Shown here: piece after piece, positions 45,267 to 54,601 of the stretch
Position numbering within the stretch: position 1 is the stretch's first letter
Layout of the letters: every line of letters starts with the position of its first letter
NCBI RefSeq assembly: GCF_019430905.1
Contig: NZ_JAHYCA010000001.1
Coordinates: forward strand, 62,001 to 126,000
Length of the DNA: 64,000 nt
From: Billgrantia antri
GTDB taxonomy: Bacteria > Pseudomonadota > Gammaproteobacteria > Pseudomonadales > Halomonadaceae
Direction of reading: 5' to 3'
Made by a program: the position numbers and the translations under genes
The notes under the pieces: model-generated
What the model saw: only the letters and a program-made list of their open reading frames with translations
Told to the model about the DNA's origin: nothing
Database searches by the model: none

Positions 45267-46301
45267 ATGAGCAAACGCAAGCTGAGTCGCCAGCAACGCT
45301 GGCGGATCGAAAAGATACAGGCCGAGCGGTCTCGGCGCGCCGAGCAGCGCGACGCCAAGGAGTCGCAAAAGCTCGCCGCCGGCGAGTACGGGCCCGAACG
45401 CCCGGGCCGGGTCATTGCCCATTACGGCCGCACGCTGGATGTCCAGAACGACGCCGGCGAGGCCAGCGTACGCTGCCACCTGCGTGCCAACCTTGAGGGC
45501 CTGGTCACCGGCGACAGGGTCACCTGGCGCGCGGCCCAGGATGCCGAAGGCAACATCGTCGAGGGCGTGGTGGTGGCTCGCAGCGAGCGCCAGAACGTGC
45601 TCGAACGCCCGGATGCCCGAGGCCAGCTCAAGCCGGTGGCGGCCAACATCGACCAGATCCTGATCGTCTTTGCCGTGGAGCCGGCGCCGCACCCCAATCT
45701 GATCGACCGCTACCTGGTGGCCGCCGAGGCCACCGGCATCGCCCCGGTGCTGGTGCTCAACAAGATCGATCTGCTGCCCGAAAATGGCGGCGAGCTGCGC
45801 GCGCTGCTGGCGCGCTATGAAGCGCTCGGCTATCCGGTGGTGACCACCACCACCGCCCGCGAGACGGGCCTTGATGAGCTGCTGGAACGCCTGGCCGGGC
45901 GTACCTCGGTGTTCGTCGGCCAGAGCGGCGTGGGCAAGTCATCGCTGATCGACCGCCTGCTGCCCGATGAATCGCTGCGCATCGGCGAGCTGTCGAAGGA
46001 TTCACGCAAGGGCACCCATACCACCACCACGGCCCGCCTCTACCGCTTGCCCACCGCCGACGACGCCGAGCTGATCGACTCGCCGGGTATTCGGGAATTC
46101 GGCCTGATTCACCTGGACGAACGGCAGGTTGCCGAAGGCTTTATCGAATTTCGCGACTTCCTCGGCCGCTGCCGCTTTCGCGACTGCCGCCATCGTCAGG
46201 AGCCGGGCTGCGCCCTGCTCGAGGCAGTCGAGCGCGGCAAGATCCACCCCGCGCGTTTTGCCAGCTACCGCCATATCGTCGATAGTCTCAGCGAGACCTG
46301 A
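45267..46301 (+). CDS. rsgA: Ribosome small-subunit GTPase RsgA
   Basis: 344 residues. A circularly permuted GTPase: G4 NKIDLL comes before G1 GQSGVGKSSLIDRLL and the G3 DSPGIREFG. The N-terminal OB fold (ASVRCHLRANLEGLVTGDRV) and the C-terminal zinc knuckle (CRFRDCRHRQEPGC) are in order. It checks late 30S maturation. The basic N-terminus (KRKLSRQQRWRIEKIQAER) is usual. Starts 89 bases from orn in the opposite direction. Confidence 0.97.
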   Translation: MSKRKLSRQQRWRIEKIQAERSRRAEQRDAKESQKLAAGEYGPERPGRVIAHYGRTLDVQNDAGEASVRCHLRANLEGLVTGDRVTWRAAQDAEGNIVEGVVVARSERQNVLERPDARGQLKPVAANIDQILIVFAVEPAPHPNLIDRYLVAAEATGIAPVLVLNKIDLLPENGGELRALLARYEALGYPVVTTTTARETGLDELLERLAGRTSVFVGQSGVGKSSLIDRLLPDESLRIGELSKDSRKGTHTTTTARLYRLPTADDAELIDSPGIREFGLIHLDERQVAEGFIEFRDFLGRCRFRDCRHRQEPGCALLEAVERGKIHPARFASYRHIVDSLSET

Positions 46302-46331
46302 TTCGGCCCGCACGAGCAAGAGGAGAGCGCC

Positions 46332-47162
46332 ATGAGTTCCGAAGAGAATCTGCTACCGCTGATCGTCGAGCCAGAACAGCTCGCCGCGCACCTGGACGAT
46401 TCACAGTTGTTGATCGTCGATGTGCCACTCAAGGCCGAAAGCTACCAGGAGGGGCACGTGCCCGGCGCGGTCTTTCTCGACTATCGCCGCCTGCTGCGCG
46501 GCGAGGGCGAGGTGCCCAACGAGGTGCCTAGCCCCGAGGCACTGTCGCAGCTGTTCTCGTCGCTTGGCCTCACCCGCGATACCCATGTGGTCGCCTATGA
46601 CGACGAGGGCGGCGGCTGGGCCGGGCGTCTGCTGTGGACGCTGGAGCTGATTGGCCACACCCGATACTCCTATCTCAACGGCGGCATCCACGCCTGGCAT
46701 CAGGCCGGCCTGCCGGCCTCCCGTGAGTCGACCTCGCCGACGCCCAGCGAGTACGAGGCCGAGGTCCTGCACCCACAGGTCGCCATCGACCGCTTCGAGC
46801 TGCAGGAACGCCTGGGTGAGAAGGGTTTCGCGGTATGGGATGCCCGCTCAGCGGCGGAATACCGCGGCGAGAAAGGCGAGAACAAGCGGCTCGGGCACAT
46901 TCCCGGTGCGGTCAACATGGAGTGGACCGAAGCCATGGACAGGGAGCGTGCCCTGCGCATTCGCGACTACGCCGAGCTGATCACCGAACTCGAGGCGCTG
47001 GGGCTCACGCCGGATATGGAAGTAGTCACTCACTGCCAGAGCCACCATCGCAGCGGCTTCACCTGGCTGGTGGGCAAGGCACTGGGTTTCGAGAACATTC
47101 GCGGCTACGCCGGTTCCTGGAAGGAGTGGGGCAACCGCGACGATACGCCGATAGAGAAGTAA
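46332..47162 (+). CDS. rhdA: Thiosulfate sulfurtransferase (rhodanese RhdA-like)
   Basis: 276 residues of two rhodanese domains; the first is inactive (AYDDEGGGWAGRL) and the second holds the active-site loop HCQSHHRSGF with the persulfide cysteine. The CQxHHRS loop is that of RhdA from Azotobacter and Pseudomonas rather than the CG.GV loop of SseA. It transfers sulfane sulfur from thiosulfate to cyanide in vitro; its physiological acceptor is unsettled. It lies between rsgA and psd, as in pseudomonads. Confidence 0.92.
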   Translation: MSSEENLLPLIVEPEQLAAHLDDSQLLIVDVPLKAESYQEGHVPGAVFLDYRRLLRGEGEVPNEVPSPEALSQLFSSLGLTRDTHVVAYDDEGGGWAGRLLWTLELIGHTRYSYLNGGIHAWHQAGLPASRESTSPTPSEYEAEVLHPQVAIDRFELQERLGEKGFAVWDARSAAEYRGEKGENKRLGHIPGAVNMEWTEAMDRERALRIRDYAELITELEALGLTPDMEVVTHCQSHHRSGFTWLVGKALGFENIRGYAGSWKEWGNRDDTPIEK

Positions 47163-47225
47163 ACCAACTACACGACAGCCAACCGGGCAGGCAACGACGC
47201 GACCTTAGCGGGGCCGCTGCCATGA

Positions 47226-47327
47226 GCGAGCCGAGTAGCGCAAATCGACAGGGATGTCGATTTAGGACGTGTGCGTCGCGACAGGCAAGAGGTACCTTGA
47301 TCCTGCTCGGCGCATCACTCGGCTCGC
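47226..47327. repeat. Structured intergenic repeat with GGATG-centred dyad, copy B
   Basis: Between rhdA and psd. Terminal arms GCGAGCCGAGT (47226-47236) and ACTCGGCTCGC (47317-47327) are an exact inverted repeat. Within lies AAATCGACA-GGGA-TGTCGATTT, preceded by AGTAGCGC, the same word as in copy A at 44.5 kb. It lies in the leader of psd and could be transcribed. Confidence 0.6.
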
Positions 47328-47406
47328 GAGTGCCAGGGTTTCGGCACCGATTGTCGCGAATCGCCTTGTCCGGTTGGCTCAACCAGACCGCTACGGAACC
47401 GTTACT

Positions 47407-48267
47407 TTGTCTCTTTCCAAGTTCTTCGCCCTGATCCAGTATCCGCTTCCCCATCACCTGCTCTCGCGGCTGGTGGGCTATCTTGCCGAAACCCGCATCG
47501 CCTGGCTGAAGAATGCGCTGATCCGTGCCTTCATCAAGGCCTTCGAGGTCGACATGCGCGAGGCCGCCGAGCCTGACCCCACCGCCTACGCCACCTTCAA
47601 CGACTTCTTCACCCGTGAGCTGAAGCCCGATGCCCGCCCCCTGGGCGAGGGCCTGCTCTGCCCCGCCGACGGTAACCTGTCCCAATTCGGCCCCGTCGAG
47701 GCCGACAAGCTCTTGCAAGCCAAGGGGCACCGCTTTTCGATGGTCGACCTGCTCGGCGGCGACGCCGAGGCGGCCAGGCGCTACAGTGGCGGCAGTTACG
47801 CCAACGTCTATCTCTCGCCCAAGGATTATCATCGAGTGCACATGCCGCTGGCCGGCACCCTGACCGAGATGGTCTACGTGCCGGGGCGGCTGTTCTCGGT
47901 CAACTCGGCGACTACCGACCACGTACCCAACCTGTTTGCCCGCAACGAGCGCCTGGTGTGCCACTTCGATACCGAATACGGCCCCATGGCGGTGGTGCTG
48001 GTCGGGGCGATGATCGTAGCCGCCATCGAGACGGTGTGGGCCGGTCAGATCACGCCGCTCTCGGGCCAGGTGCAACGCATCCGTTTCGATCAGCCGATTC
48101 GCCTGGAGCGCGGCGAGGAGATGGGCCGCTTCAAGCTCGGCTCCACCGTGGTGATGGCCTTCGCCGGCAAGGTCGATTATGACTCCCACCTGGCGCCCAA
48201 GACCAAGGTCAGCATGGGCCAGTCGCTGGGCGGCTTTCCACAGTCAAACACGCCCGACTTCGTCTAG
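47407..48267 (+). CDS. psd: Phosphatidylserine decarboxylase proenzyme
   Basis: 286 residues if the TTG at 47407 is used; the frame stays open upstream but conserved sequence starts at about [19 protein letters not shown], and no ATG is available there. The ribosome-binding site is poor, so the start is uncertain. The enzyme makes phosphatidylethanolamine at the inner membrane. The self-cleavage motif LGST (in [12 protein letters not shown]) near the C-terminus yields the pyruvoyl serine; [11 protein letters not shown] and [10 protein letters not shown] contribute the Asp/His of the cleavage triad. Confidence 0.9.
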   Translation: MSLSKFFALIQYPLPHHLLSRLVGYLAETRIAWLKNALIRAFIKAFEVDMREAAEPDPTAYATFNDFFTRELKPDARPLGEGLLCPADGNLSQFGPVEADKLLQAKGHRFSMVDLLGGDAEAARRYSGGSYANVYLSPKDYHRVHMPLAGTLTEMVYVPGRLFSVNSATTDHVPNLFARNERLVCHFDTEYGPMAVVLVGAMIVAAIETVWAGQITPLSGQVQRIRFDQPIRLERGEEMGRFKLGSTVVMAFAGKVDYDSHLAPKTKVSMGQSLGGFPQSNTPDFV

Positions 48268-48273
48268 GCGCCC

Positions 48274-49251
48274 TCAGCAGCGCGGCGTGGCAAAGGCCAT
48301 CACCTCCGCCACGCTCGATTTTTCCAGAGCCAGCTGAATCAGCCGGTCGATACCCAGCGCCACGCCGCTGCCGGTCGGCATGCCGTGCTCCAGTGCGGAC
48401 AGCAGGCGCTGGTCCACGGCCACCTCGGGCAGGCCCAGCCGTCGGCGGGCGGCGTTGTCTTCGGCGAAACGGGCGCGCTGCTCGGCGGCATCGGTGAGTT
48501 CGTCGTAGCCGTTGGCGAGCTCCAGCCCTTCGAGGTAGACCTCGAAGCGCGAGGCGACCCACTCGCCGTCCTCCGGGTCGCGATGGCGCCGCGCCAATGC
48601 TGCCTGGCTGGCCGGGTAGTCCACTACCACGTCGAGCCCCTCGCGCCCAAGCGTAGGCTCGATGGCCAGGCTCATCAGCAGGTCGAGGCAGTCGTCGCGT
48701 GCGGCATCGCGCATGTCGAGCCCGCCGCGCTCGCCGGCCAGGCGCCGTAACGTATTGAGATCGACGCTGAAGGGGTCGAGCCCCAGCCCCTTGCGGAACA
48801 GCTCGCGGTAGCGGCGCCGCCGTAGCGGCCCAGGATCGCAGTCGAGCACCTGACGAATCAGCGCCACGACCTCCTCGATCAGCTCGTCGAGGGAAAAGCC
48901 CGGTCGATACCACTCCAGCATGGTGAACTCGATGTTGTGGCGGCCGCCCACCTCGCCGTCGCGAAAGCTTCGCGCCAACTGGAAGATAGGCCCGCTGCCG
49001 GCGACCAGCAGTCGCTTCATGTGGAACTCAGGCGACGTCTGCAACCACAGCCGCTCACGCCCCGCCGGTGTGGTCGCCTCGAGCGACAGCGAGGCCAGGT
49101 GCACGTCGGTGCTGCCGCCGTGGCCCAGCACCGGCGTCTCCACCTCCAGCACGCCGCGCTCGGCAAAGAATGCCCGCACCGCGGCCAGCAGCCGCGCCCG
49201 CTCGTGCAAGGTCGCCATGGTGGCAGTGGGCTGCCAATCGATCTCTTGCAT
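48274..49251 (-). CDS. epmA: EF-P beta-lysylation ligase EpmA (PoxA/GenX)
   Basis: 325 residues from the ATG at 49249-49251, the same length as E. coli EpmA. A LysRS-like class II catalytic core without the anticodon domain: LEVETPVLGHGGSTDVHL, LWLQTSPEFHMKRLLVAGSG, ARSFRDGEVGGRHNIEFTMLEW and the final GSGVALGIDRL. It attaches (R)-beta-lysine to EF-P. The target gene efp begins 630 bases away and epmB is next, so all three components are here. Confidence 0.95.
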   Translation of the reverse strand: MQEIDWQPTATMATLHERARLLAAVRAFFAERGVLEVETPVLGHGGSTDVHLASLSLEATTPAGRERLWLQTSPEFHMKRLLVAGSGPIFQLARSFRDGEVGGRHNIEFTMLEWYRPGFSLDELIEEVVALIRQVLDCDPGPLRRRRYRELFRKGLGLDPFSVDLNTLRRLAGERGGLDMRDAARDDCLDLLMSLAIEPTLGREGLDVVVDYPASQAALARRHRDPEDGEWVASRFEVYLEGLELANGYDELTDAAEQRARFAEDNAARRRLGLPEVAVDQRLLSALEHGMPTGSGVALGIDRLIQLALEKSSVAEVMAFATPRC

Positions 49252-49314
49252 GGTTGTCACCATCGAAAACGCCGAGCCCAACGGGACTCGGCGTTGAAAC
49301 AGCTAGGCACCCGG

Positions 49315-49881
49315 TCAGGCGCGTGACACATATTCGCCGGAGCGCGTATCGACTTTAAGCACTTCGCCCTGGTTGATGAATAGCGGCACCCGCACCACGG
49401 CGCCAGAAGAGAGCGTGGCCGGCTTGGAGCCGCCCTGGGCGGTGTCACCCTTGAGGCCCGGGTCGGTCTCGACCACCTCCAGCTCGATGAAGTTGGGCGG
49501 TGTCACGCTGATGGCGTTGTCGTTCCACAGGGTCACGGTGTATGCCACCTGCTCCTTGAGCCATTTGAGAGTGTCGCCCAGCGCCTTCTGCTCCACGGCG
49601 TACTGCTCGAAGGAACCGTCGGTCTTCATGAAGTGCCACATGTCGCCGTCGGTGTAGAGGTATTCCATCTCGAGGTCTACCACGTCGGCGCCTTCCAGGG
49701 ATTCGCCCGACTTGAAGGTACGCTCCCACACGCGGCCGGTGATCAGGTTGCGCAGCTTCACGCGGTTGAACGCCTGGCCCTTGCCCGGCTTGACGAATTC
49801 GTTCTCGACGATCGCGCAGGGGTCGCCGTCCAGCATCACCTTCAGACCGCCCTTGAATTCGTTGGTAGAATAGCTAGCCAT
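49315..49881 (-). CDS. efp: Elongation factor P
   Basis: 188 residues, three beta-barrel domains of normal size. The modified lysine is Lys34 in the loop [12 protein letters not shown]; the C-terminal [32 protein letters not shown] is signature EF-P. It relieves ribosome stalling at proline runs. The lysine loop together with epmA and epmB shows the beta-lysyl route rather than the rhamnosyl (EarP) route of P. aeruginosa. Confidence 0.97.
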   Translation of the reverse strand: MASYSTNEFKGGLKVMLDGDPCAIVENEFVKPGKGQAFNRVKLRNLITGRVWERTFKSGESLEGADVVDLEMEYLYTDGDMWHFMKTDGSFEQYAVEQKALGDTLKWLKEQVAYTVTLWNDNAISVTPPNFIELEVVETDPGLKGDTAQGGSKPATLSSGAVVRVPLFINQGEVLKVDTRSGEYVSRA

Positions 49882-49986
49882 GTTGCCTCTCGAATGATCG
49901 GGCGCGCCGCAGCAGGCTCTGAGCGCGCAAAAAAAACCGAATCGACGAGGATTCGAGCCCTCGCCCCTTTGTGACTGGTGTGCCGC

Positions 49987-51033
49987 ATGATAACCCGAAG
50001 CTCCGCCCTTTTGCAGAGACCGGAATCGCCAAGCGCTGACGTGACGCCCTTGTCGCTGCCAAGCGCCTGGCAGACCCAGCTGTCGCGGGCGGTCCGCGCC
50101 CCGCATGAGCTGTGTCGGCGCCTGGGCCTGGATGATTCCTGGCTGCCCGGCGCCGAGGCGGGCCATGCCCTGTTCGAGGTGAGGGTACCCGAGGCCTTCC
50201 TGGCCCGCATGCGCTACGGCGATCCGCGCGATCCCCTGCTGCGCCAGGTACTGCCGCTGATCGCCGAGAACGAGAACGTACCCGGCTACGTGATCGATCC
50301 GCTGGAAGAGGCCGAGCACACGCCGGGGCCGGGGCTGATCCATAAGTACGCCGGCCGCGTACTGTTGATCGCGAGCCCCGCCTGCGCGGTGAACTGCCGC
50401 TACTGCTTCCGTCGCCACTTCCCCTATGACGACAACAGCCCCTCGCGAGCCCAGTGGGAGCGCTCCCTCGACACGCTGAGGCAGGATGCATCGATCCACG
50501 AGGCGATCCTCTCCGGCGGCGACCCGCTGGCCGCCAACGACCGCCAGCTCGCCTGGCTGGTCGAGCGCCTCGAGGCAATTCCTCACCTCAGGCGCCTGCG
50601 CCTCCACACCCGCCTGCCGGTGGTTATACCGGATCGGGTCGACGACGCCCTGCTCGGCTGGCTCGGCGCCACGCGACTGCAGAAGGTGATGGTGCTGCAT
50701 ATCAATCACGCCCAGGAGATCGACGAGGCCGTGATCGAGGCTTGCACGCGGCTGAAGGCCGCTGGCGTGACGCTGCTCAACCAGAGCGTGCTGCTGCGCG
50801 GCGTCAACGACTCGGTCGAAGCGTTGGCCCAGCTCTCCGAACGGCTGTTCGAGGCCGGCGTGCTGCCCTACTACCTGCACGTGCTCGACCCGGTGGCCGG
50901 CGCAGCCCACTTCGATGTGCCCGACGAAGAGGCCCGCGAACTTGTCGCGGGCCTGCGCGAGGTGCTGCCGGGCTTTTTGCTGCCGCGCCTGGTGCGCGAG
51001 GTACCGGGAGAGTCTAGCAAGACGCCGCTGTAG
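49987..51033 (+). CDS. epmB: EF-P beta-lysylation protein EpmB (lysine 2,3-aminomutase-like)
   Basis: 348 residues. A radical-SAM aminomutase: cluster motif [15 protein letters not shown] (CxxxCxxC), [19 protein letters not shown], and a PLP-lysine domain toward the end ([19 protein letters not shown]). It converts (S)-alpha-lysine to (R)-beta-lysine for EpmA. Divergent from efp with about 105 bases between starts, so the two may share a promoter region. It has the shorter length of EpmB rather than KamA. Confidence 0.94.
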   Translation: MITRSSALLQRPESPSADVTPLSLPSAWQTQLSRAVRAPHELCRRLGLDDSWLPGAEAGHALFEVRVPEAFLARMRYGDPRDPLLRQVLPLIAENENVPGYVIDPLEEAEHTPGPGLIHKYAGRVLLIASPACAVNCRYCFRRHFPYDDNSPSRAQWERSLDTLRQDASIHEAILSGGDPLAANDRQLAWLVERLEAIPHLRRLRLHTRLPVVIPDRVDDALLGWLGATRLQKVMVLHINHAQEIDEAVIEACTRLKAAGVTLLNQSVLLRGVNDSVEALAQLSERLFEAGVLPYYLHVLDPVAGAAHFDVPDEEARELVAGLREVLPGFLLPRLVREVPGESSKTPL

Positions 51034-51080
51034 CCCCATGTCGCGCTCGCTTCATGCGGTCCCTTTGTTGCAAGCGTACG

Positions 51081-52202
51081 TCAGCGTGCCACCGCCGTGT
51101 CATGCGCGCGCTTGGCCAGCCGGCGGCTGGCCAAGCCAAGGCACGACCGCATCAGCGGTGTCAGCAGCCACAGCAGCGGGGCGAGCAACCAGCGATGGGC
51201 AAGACGGGCGGCGACAAACACCGGCAACAGCACGATCAGCCATAGCAAAAACTGGCCCAACCAGGTAGGCCAGCCGAGCCGCTCAGCGAGCGTGGCACCG
51301 AGCGCACTGATCAGGCTAGGGTGGCGAACCAGCACATAAGCCGTGCCAGCCACCGCGGCCACCTTGGCCATGCGCGGCAGCGCGGCGAAGCGTCCGCCGC
51401 CGGCGACGACTTGCCGCATTCCTGACCGAGCACCCTGTGCCTCGAGACCACCCACCCGTGCACCACGCGCCACCCGCCCGGCCTTGAGTACCTTGACGGT
51501 ACTGGCCATCACCAGCAGATCGAGACCCGCCCAGCCCAGATCGCTAGCACCGATTGCTTCACCGCGGCGCCACTGGCCCTCCAGGTCGCGCAGACCGCGA
51601 GTGAAGAAATCCCCCAATCCCGCCACTACGCGCTCGCCCTGCAGCCACTCCACGCGCCCCTCGTCGCCGACCACGAACTGGTTGAGCAACCCGTGCCCAT
51701 GCGTCTCCAGTAGCGCAATGCCCATCTGGCCGCGTCGATGAGGTGTCAACGCCACCGTTTCAGGTTCGGCGCCCGCCTCGTCGCCCCACCAACCACTGGC
51801 TTGCCGATAGCGCTCGCCGAGCCAGTGCCGTGCTCGCAGAGTGGCAACATCATGATCGCGGAAGTAGCTCACCGGCAGTACCGCATCTGCACCGTAGCGC
51901 ACCAGTACCTTCTGGAATGCCGGCGACGAGCCATAATCGAGCAACGTCCTCCGCGCAATGTCGCCGTGACGCATCATCGCCAGGGAAGCGCTCATCCACA
52001 GTGCCGGATCCGAGGCGAAGCCGAGGAACAGCGCACTAAGCTCTGGCGGCTCCTCGCGCAGCATCGGTGCCAGGTCGGGCAGCGTGCGTTGCACCTCCAT
52101 GCGCACTAGCCTGGCCTCGTATGGCTCGTGAGACGCCGCCGTGGTTACGATGCCTGCAACCACCACGGCGACCAGCACCATGACTCGCCAGGGCCGCATC
52201 AT
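51081..52202 (-). CDS. Membrane protein of unknown function
   Basis: 373 residues from the first of two adjacent ATGs (GGAGGG upstream). An N-terminal signal or anchor helix (VMVLVAVVVAGIVTTAA) precedes an exported domain of about 260 residues with repeated WMSASLAMMRHGDIARRTLLDYG-like helices. Two C-terminal membrane segments follow (VAAVAGTAYVLV and FLLWLIVLLPVFVAARL). I recognise no family. It lies between epmB and leuA, convergent with the former; the gap to the leuA stop is 26 bases upstream of it, so it may be co-transcribed after leuA. Confidence 0.7.
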   Translation of the reverse strand: MMRPWRVMVLVAVVVAGIVTTAASHEPYEARLVRMEVQRTLPDLAPMLREEPPELSALFLGFASDPALWMSASLAMMRHGDIARRTLLDYGSSPAFQKVLVRYGADAVLPVSYFRDHDVATLRARHWLGERYRQASGWWGDEAGAEPETVALTPHRRGQMGIALLETHGHGLLNQFVVGDEGRVEWLQGERVVAGLGDFFTRGLRDLEGQWRRGEAIGASDLGWAGLDLLVMASTVKVLKAGRVARGARVGGLEAQGARSGMRQVVAGGGRFAALPRMAKVAAVAGTAYVLVRHPSLISALGATLAERLGWPTWLGQFLLWLIVLLPVFVAARLAHRWLLAPLLWLLTPLMRSCLGLASRRLAKRAHDTAVAR

Positions 52203-52228
52203 CGTCCCTCCCCGCACCACTAGCGTGC

Positions 52229-53935
52229 TTATCCCAAACTTTCGGCAGTCACATTGGCCGCCACCGGCTGGGTGGAGACGTGGCGGTTGATGGCGCTCAT
52301 CACCGCCTTCATCGAGGCACTGGTGATGCTCTCGTCGGTGCCTACACCAAACACTGCCTTGCCGTCGATGCGTACCTCCACGTAGGCGATCGCCTCGGCG
52401 TCGGCGCCCTGGCCGCGGGAGTGCTCGTGGTAGTCGATGATCTCGACGTCATGGCCGGCCGCCGCCAGGGCCTTGATGAATGCCGCCAGCGGGCCGTTGC
52501 CTTCGCCGCCGATGCTGCGACGCTCGCCGCGCTCCTCTATAGTCGCATCGAGCTTCACCCTGGGGCTGTCAGGCTCGGAGGAGAGGCGATGATTGACCAT
52601 GGCGTAGGGTGCGGTACGGGTCAGGTACTCGTCGGCAAAGGCCTGGTAGATCATCTGCGAGGTGATCTCCTTGCCGGTGCGGTCGGCCACCTCCTGCACC
52701 ACCTGGCTGAACTCGATGGAGAGCCGGCGCGGCAGCTCGATGCCGTGCTCCTGCTCGAGCAGGTAGGAGACCCCGCCCTTGCCCGACTGGCTGTTGACGC
52801 GAATCACCGCCTCGTAGCTGCGCCCCACGTCCAGAGGATCGATGGGCAGGTAGGGCACCTCCCACATGGCATCCGGATTGGCGCGACGCTCGGTCATGCC
52901 CTTCTTGATCGCATCCTGGTGCGAGCCGGAGAAGGCAGTGAAGACCAGATCGCCGACGTAGGGATGACGCGGGTGTACCGGCAGCTGGTTGCAGTACTCC
53001 ACCTCACGCATGATCGGCGTGATGTTGGAGAAGTCGAGCCCCGGGTGCACGCCCTGGGTGTAGAGGTTCATGGCCAGGGTGACGATGTCGACGTTGCCGG
53101 TACGCTCGCCGTTACCAAACAGGGTACCCTCGACGCGGTCGGCGCCGGCCATCACGGTGAGCTCGGCTGCCGCCACGCCAGTGCCACGGTCGTTGTGGGG
53201 ATGCACGCTGACGACCAGGTGGTCACGGTTCTTGACGTTGCGACAGAACCACTCGACCTGGTCGGCGTAGTTGTTGGGCGTGGCCGCCTCCACCGTTGCC
53301 GGCAGGTTGACGATCATCGGCTTCTCGGCTGTCGCCCCGTAGGCTTCCATCACCGCCTCGACCACCTCCTTGGCAAAGTCCATCTCGGTGGTGGTGAAGA
53401 GTTCCGGCGAGTACTGGAAGGTCCAGTTGGTTTCCGGCGCCGCCGCCATCAGCTCGCGAATCTGGCTGGTGGCGTCCACGGCGATGCCGATGCACTCCTC
53501 CTTGCTGACGTTGAACACCACGCGACGGAACACCGGGTCGGTGGCGTTGTAGACGTGCACGATGGCGTTCTTGGCCCCCTTCAGCGCCTCGAAGGTACGC
53601 TCGATGAGGTGCGGACGCGCCTGGGTCAGTACCTGGATGGTGACGTCATCGGGCACCTTGTTCTGCTCGATCAGCGCACGCACGAAATCGAAGTCGGTCT
53701 GAGACGCCGAGGGGAAGCCGACCTCGATCTCCTTGAAGCCGATCTTCACCAGCAAGTCGAAGAAGCGCTGCTTGCGCTCCTGGTCCATGGGGTCGATCAG
53801 CGCCTGGTTGCCGTCGCGCAGGTCAACGCTGCACCACAGCGGCGGCGACTCGATTCGGCGATTTGGCCACTGGCGGTCGGGCAGGTCGACGGCGACGAAG
53901 GGGCGGTACTTGGCGGCGGGGTTGTCGAGCATCAT
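52229..53935 (-). CDS. leuA: 2-isopropylmalate synthase
   Basis: 568 residues, the longer LeuA type. It condenses acetyl-CoA with 2-ketoisovalerate at the entry to leucine synthesis. [16 protein letters not shown] gives the metal-binding Asp, [17 protein letters not shown] the HxH ligands, and the C-terminal part ([21 protein letters not shown]) is the leucine-sensing domain. AGGGAG precedes two tandem ATGs. The leader upstream (53936-54240) encodes a leucine-rich peptide and an attenuator, so expression should respond to leucyl-tRNA. Confidence 0.97.
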   Translation of the reverse strand: MMLDNPAAKYRPFVAVDLPDRQWPNRRIESPPLWCSVDLRDGNQALIDPMDQERKQRFFDLLVKIGFKEIEVGFPSASQTDFDFVRALIEQNKVPDDVTIQVLTQARPHLIERTFEALKGAKNAIVHVYNATDPVFRRVVFNVSKEECIGIAVDATSQIRELMAAAPETNWTFQYSPELFTTTEMDFAKEVVEAVMEAYGATAEKPMIVNLPATVEAATPNNYADQVEWFCRNVKNRDHLVVSVHPHNDRGTGVAAAELTVMAGADRVEGTLFGNGERTGNVDIVTLAMNLYTQGVHPGLDFSNITPIMREVEYCNQLPVHPRHPYVGDLVFTAFSGSHQDAIKKGMTERRANPDAMWEVPYLPIDPLDVGRSYEAVIRVNSQSGKGGVSYLLEQEHGIELPRRLSIEFSQVVQEVADRTGKEITSQMIYQAFADEYLTRTAPYAMVNHRLSSEPDSPRVKLDATIEERGERRSIGGEGNGPLAAFIKALAAAGHDVEIIDYHEHSRGQGADAEAIAYVEVRIDGKAVFGVGTDESITSASMKAVMSAINRHVSTQPVAANVTAESLG

Positions 53936-53981
53936 GGCGGTGGTCTCCCTGGGCTGGCGGCTCTGGTTCGGCAGGCGGCGT

Positions 53982-54113
53982 TCAGAAACGACGACGCCCC
54001 GGCTGCAAGGAGCATACCGGGGCGTCGAGGCTATGGACGATACGATCTTCGCGACCGATGACGGTCACGGCGAAACGGTGTACGTAGCGTGAAGAAATTC
54101 GGTTGGTTGACAT
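53982..54113 (-). CDS. Possible 43-residue small protein in the leuA leader
   Basis: Between the attenuator and leuA a 43-codon frame starts with ATG at 54111-54113, with GAGGTG five bases upstream, and ends at a TGA 46 bases before leuA. It contains basic and hydrophobic stretches ([16 protein letters not shown]) but matches nothing I know. It runs through the second hairpin (53992-54027), so its translation could melt that hairpin. It may be chance: the only support is the good ribosome-binding site. Confidence 0.3.
   Translation of the reverse strand: MSTNRISSRYVHRFAVTVIGREDRIVHSLDAPVCSLQPGRRRF
53992..54027 (-). terminator. Second hairpin in the leuA leader
   Basis: CGACGCCCCGG and CCGGGGCGTCG form a perfect 11-bp stem with a 14-base loop. 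On the minus strand it is followed by TCGTTTCTG, only a weak T-run. It could be a back-up terminator, or an mRNA-stabilising element left at the leuA 5' end. Confidence 0.5.
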
Positions 54114-54138
54114 TTTGGCACCTCGACTGACCCTGGAC

Positions 54139-54163
54139 AAAAACGCGATGCACATCGCATCGC
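54139..54163 (-). terminator. Leucine attenuator terminator
   Basis: Minus strand GCGATGC, GATGT loop, GCATCGC then GTTTTTG. A 7-bp stem with T-run, eight bases past the stop of the leucine leader peptide. This is the classical position for an attenuator that forms when leucyl-tRNA is plentiful. Confidence 0.85.
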
Positions 54164-54170
54164 CCGACGC

Positions 54171-54227
54171 TCAAAGGCCGGCTAGTAGTCGTAGGTTCAG
54201 GCTGAGGTAGCAAAATGTCGTGTTCAT
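54171..54227 (-). CDS. leuL: leuA leader peptide
   Basis: An 18-residue frame, MNTTFCYLSLNLRLLAGL, with six leucines in the last eleven residues, three of them encoded by CTA, usually a rare codon in GC-rich genomes. GAGGG lies directly before the ATG. It is followed at once by the attenuator at 54139-54163 and, 236 bases later, by leuA. Slow translation at the Leu codons when leucyl-tRNA is low would prevent the terminator (established mechanism for amino-acid operons; here inferred from layout). Confidence 0.85.
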   Translation of the reverse strand: MNTTFCYLSLNLRLLAGL

Positions 54228-54259
54228 GCCCTCTAGAAAATCAGCATGGCCGACGCTTG

Positions 54260-54601
54260 TCAAGGCTCACCGCCGTTTTCCGCCTGGGCATCAGCCCGTC
54301 GCCACCATTCCAGCAGGCCCGCAGGCACCGCATCTTCGGCCACCGTCACGCGCCACAGCGTCGCGCCGTCGGCATCCTCCACGCGCAGGCTGAAGCGACG
54401 CTGATCGGCGCCGGGTGCCTCCCCCTGCCCTGCCCCGGCCTCCGCGCAAGAGAGCAAGCGCCACAGCTCGTCGCGCTGGGCCTGGCTGTAGCGGGCACAG
54501 TCGATGCAGCGCGGACGCGCCAGGCCGGGAAAGTGTGCCACTCCCCCTTCACGTCGCAGCCGAACCACACTGGCCGGGGTCAGGGGAGGCGGGTGGCTCA
54601 C
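54260..54601 (-). CDS. Emfourin-like inhibitor of protealysin
   Basis: 113 residues from a GTG at 54599-54601 that overlaps the protease stop (GTGA). The segment VVRLRREGGVAHFPGLARPR followed by a DELWRLL helix resembles emfourin, the small protein inhibitor encoded directly after protealysin in Serratia. A C-terminal region reads WRVTVAEDAVPAGLLEWWRRA. The overlap ensures stoichiometric production with the protease. Resemblance is from memory of the family pattern. Confidence 0.75.
   Translation of the reverse strand: MSHPPPLTPASVVRLRREGGVAHFPGLARPRCIDCARYSQAQRDELWRLLSCAEAGAGQGEAPGADQRRFSLRVEDADGATLWRVTVAEDAVPAGLLEWWRRADAQAENGGEP

Noticed and set aside
52280..54061. Large plus-strand frame opposite leuA
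   Set aside because: Antisense to leuA with no recognisable motif; also crosses the leuA leader.
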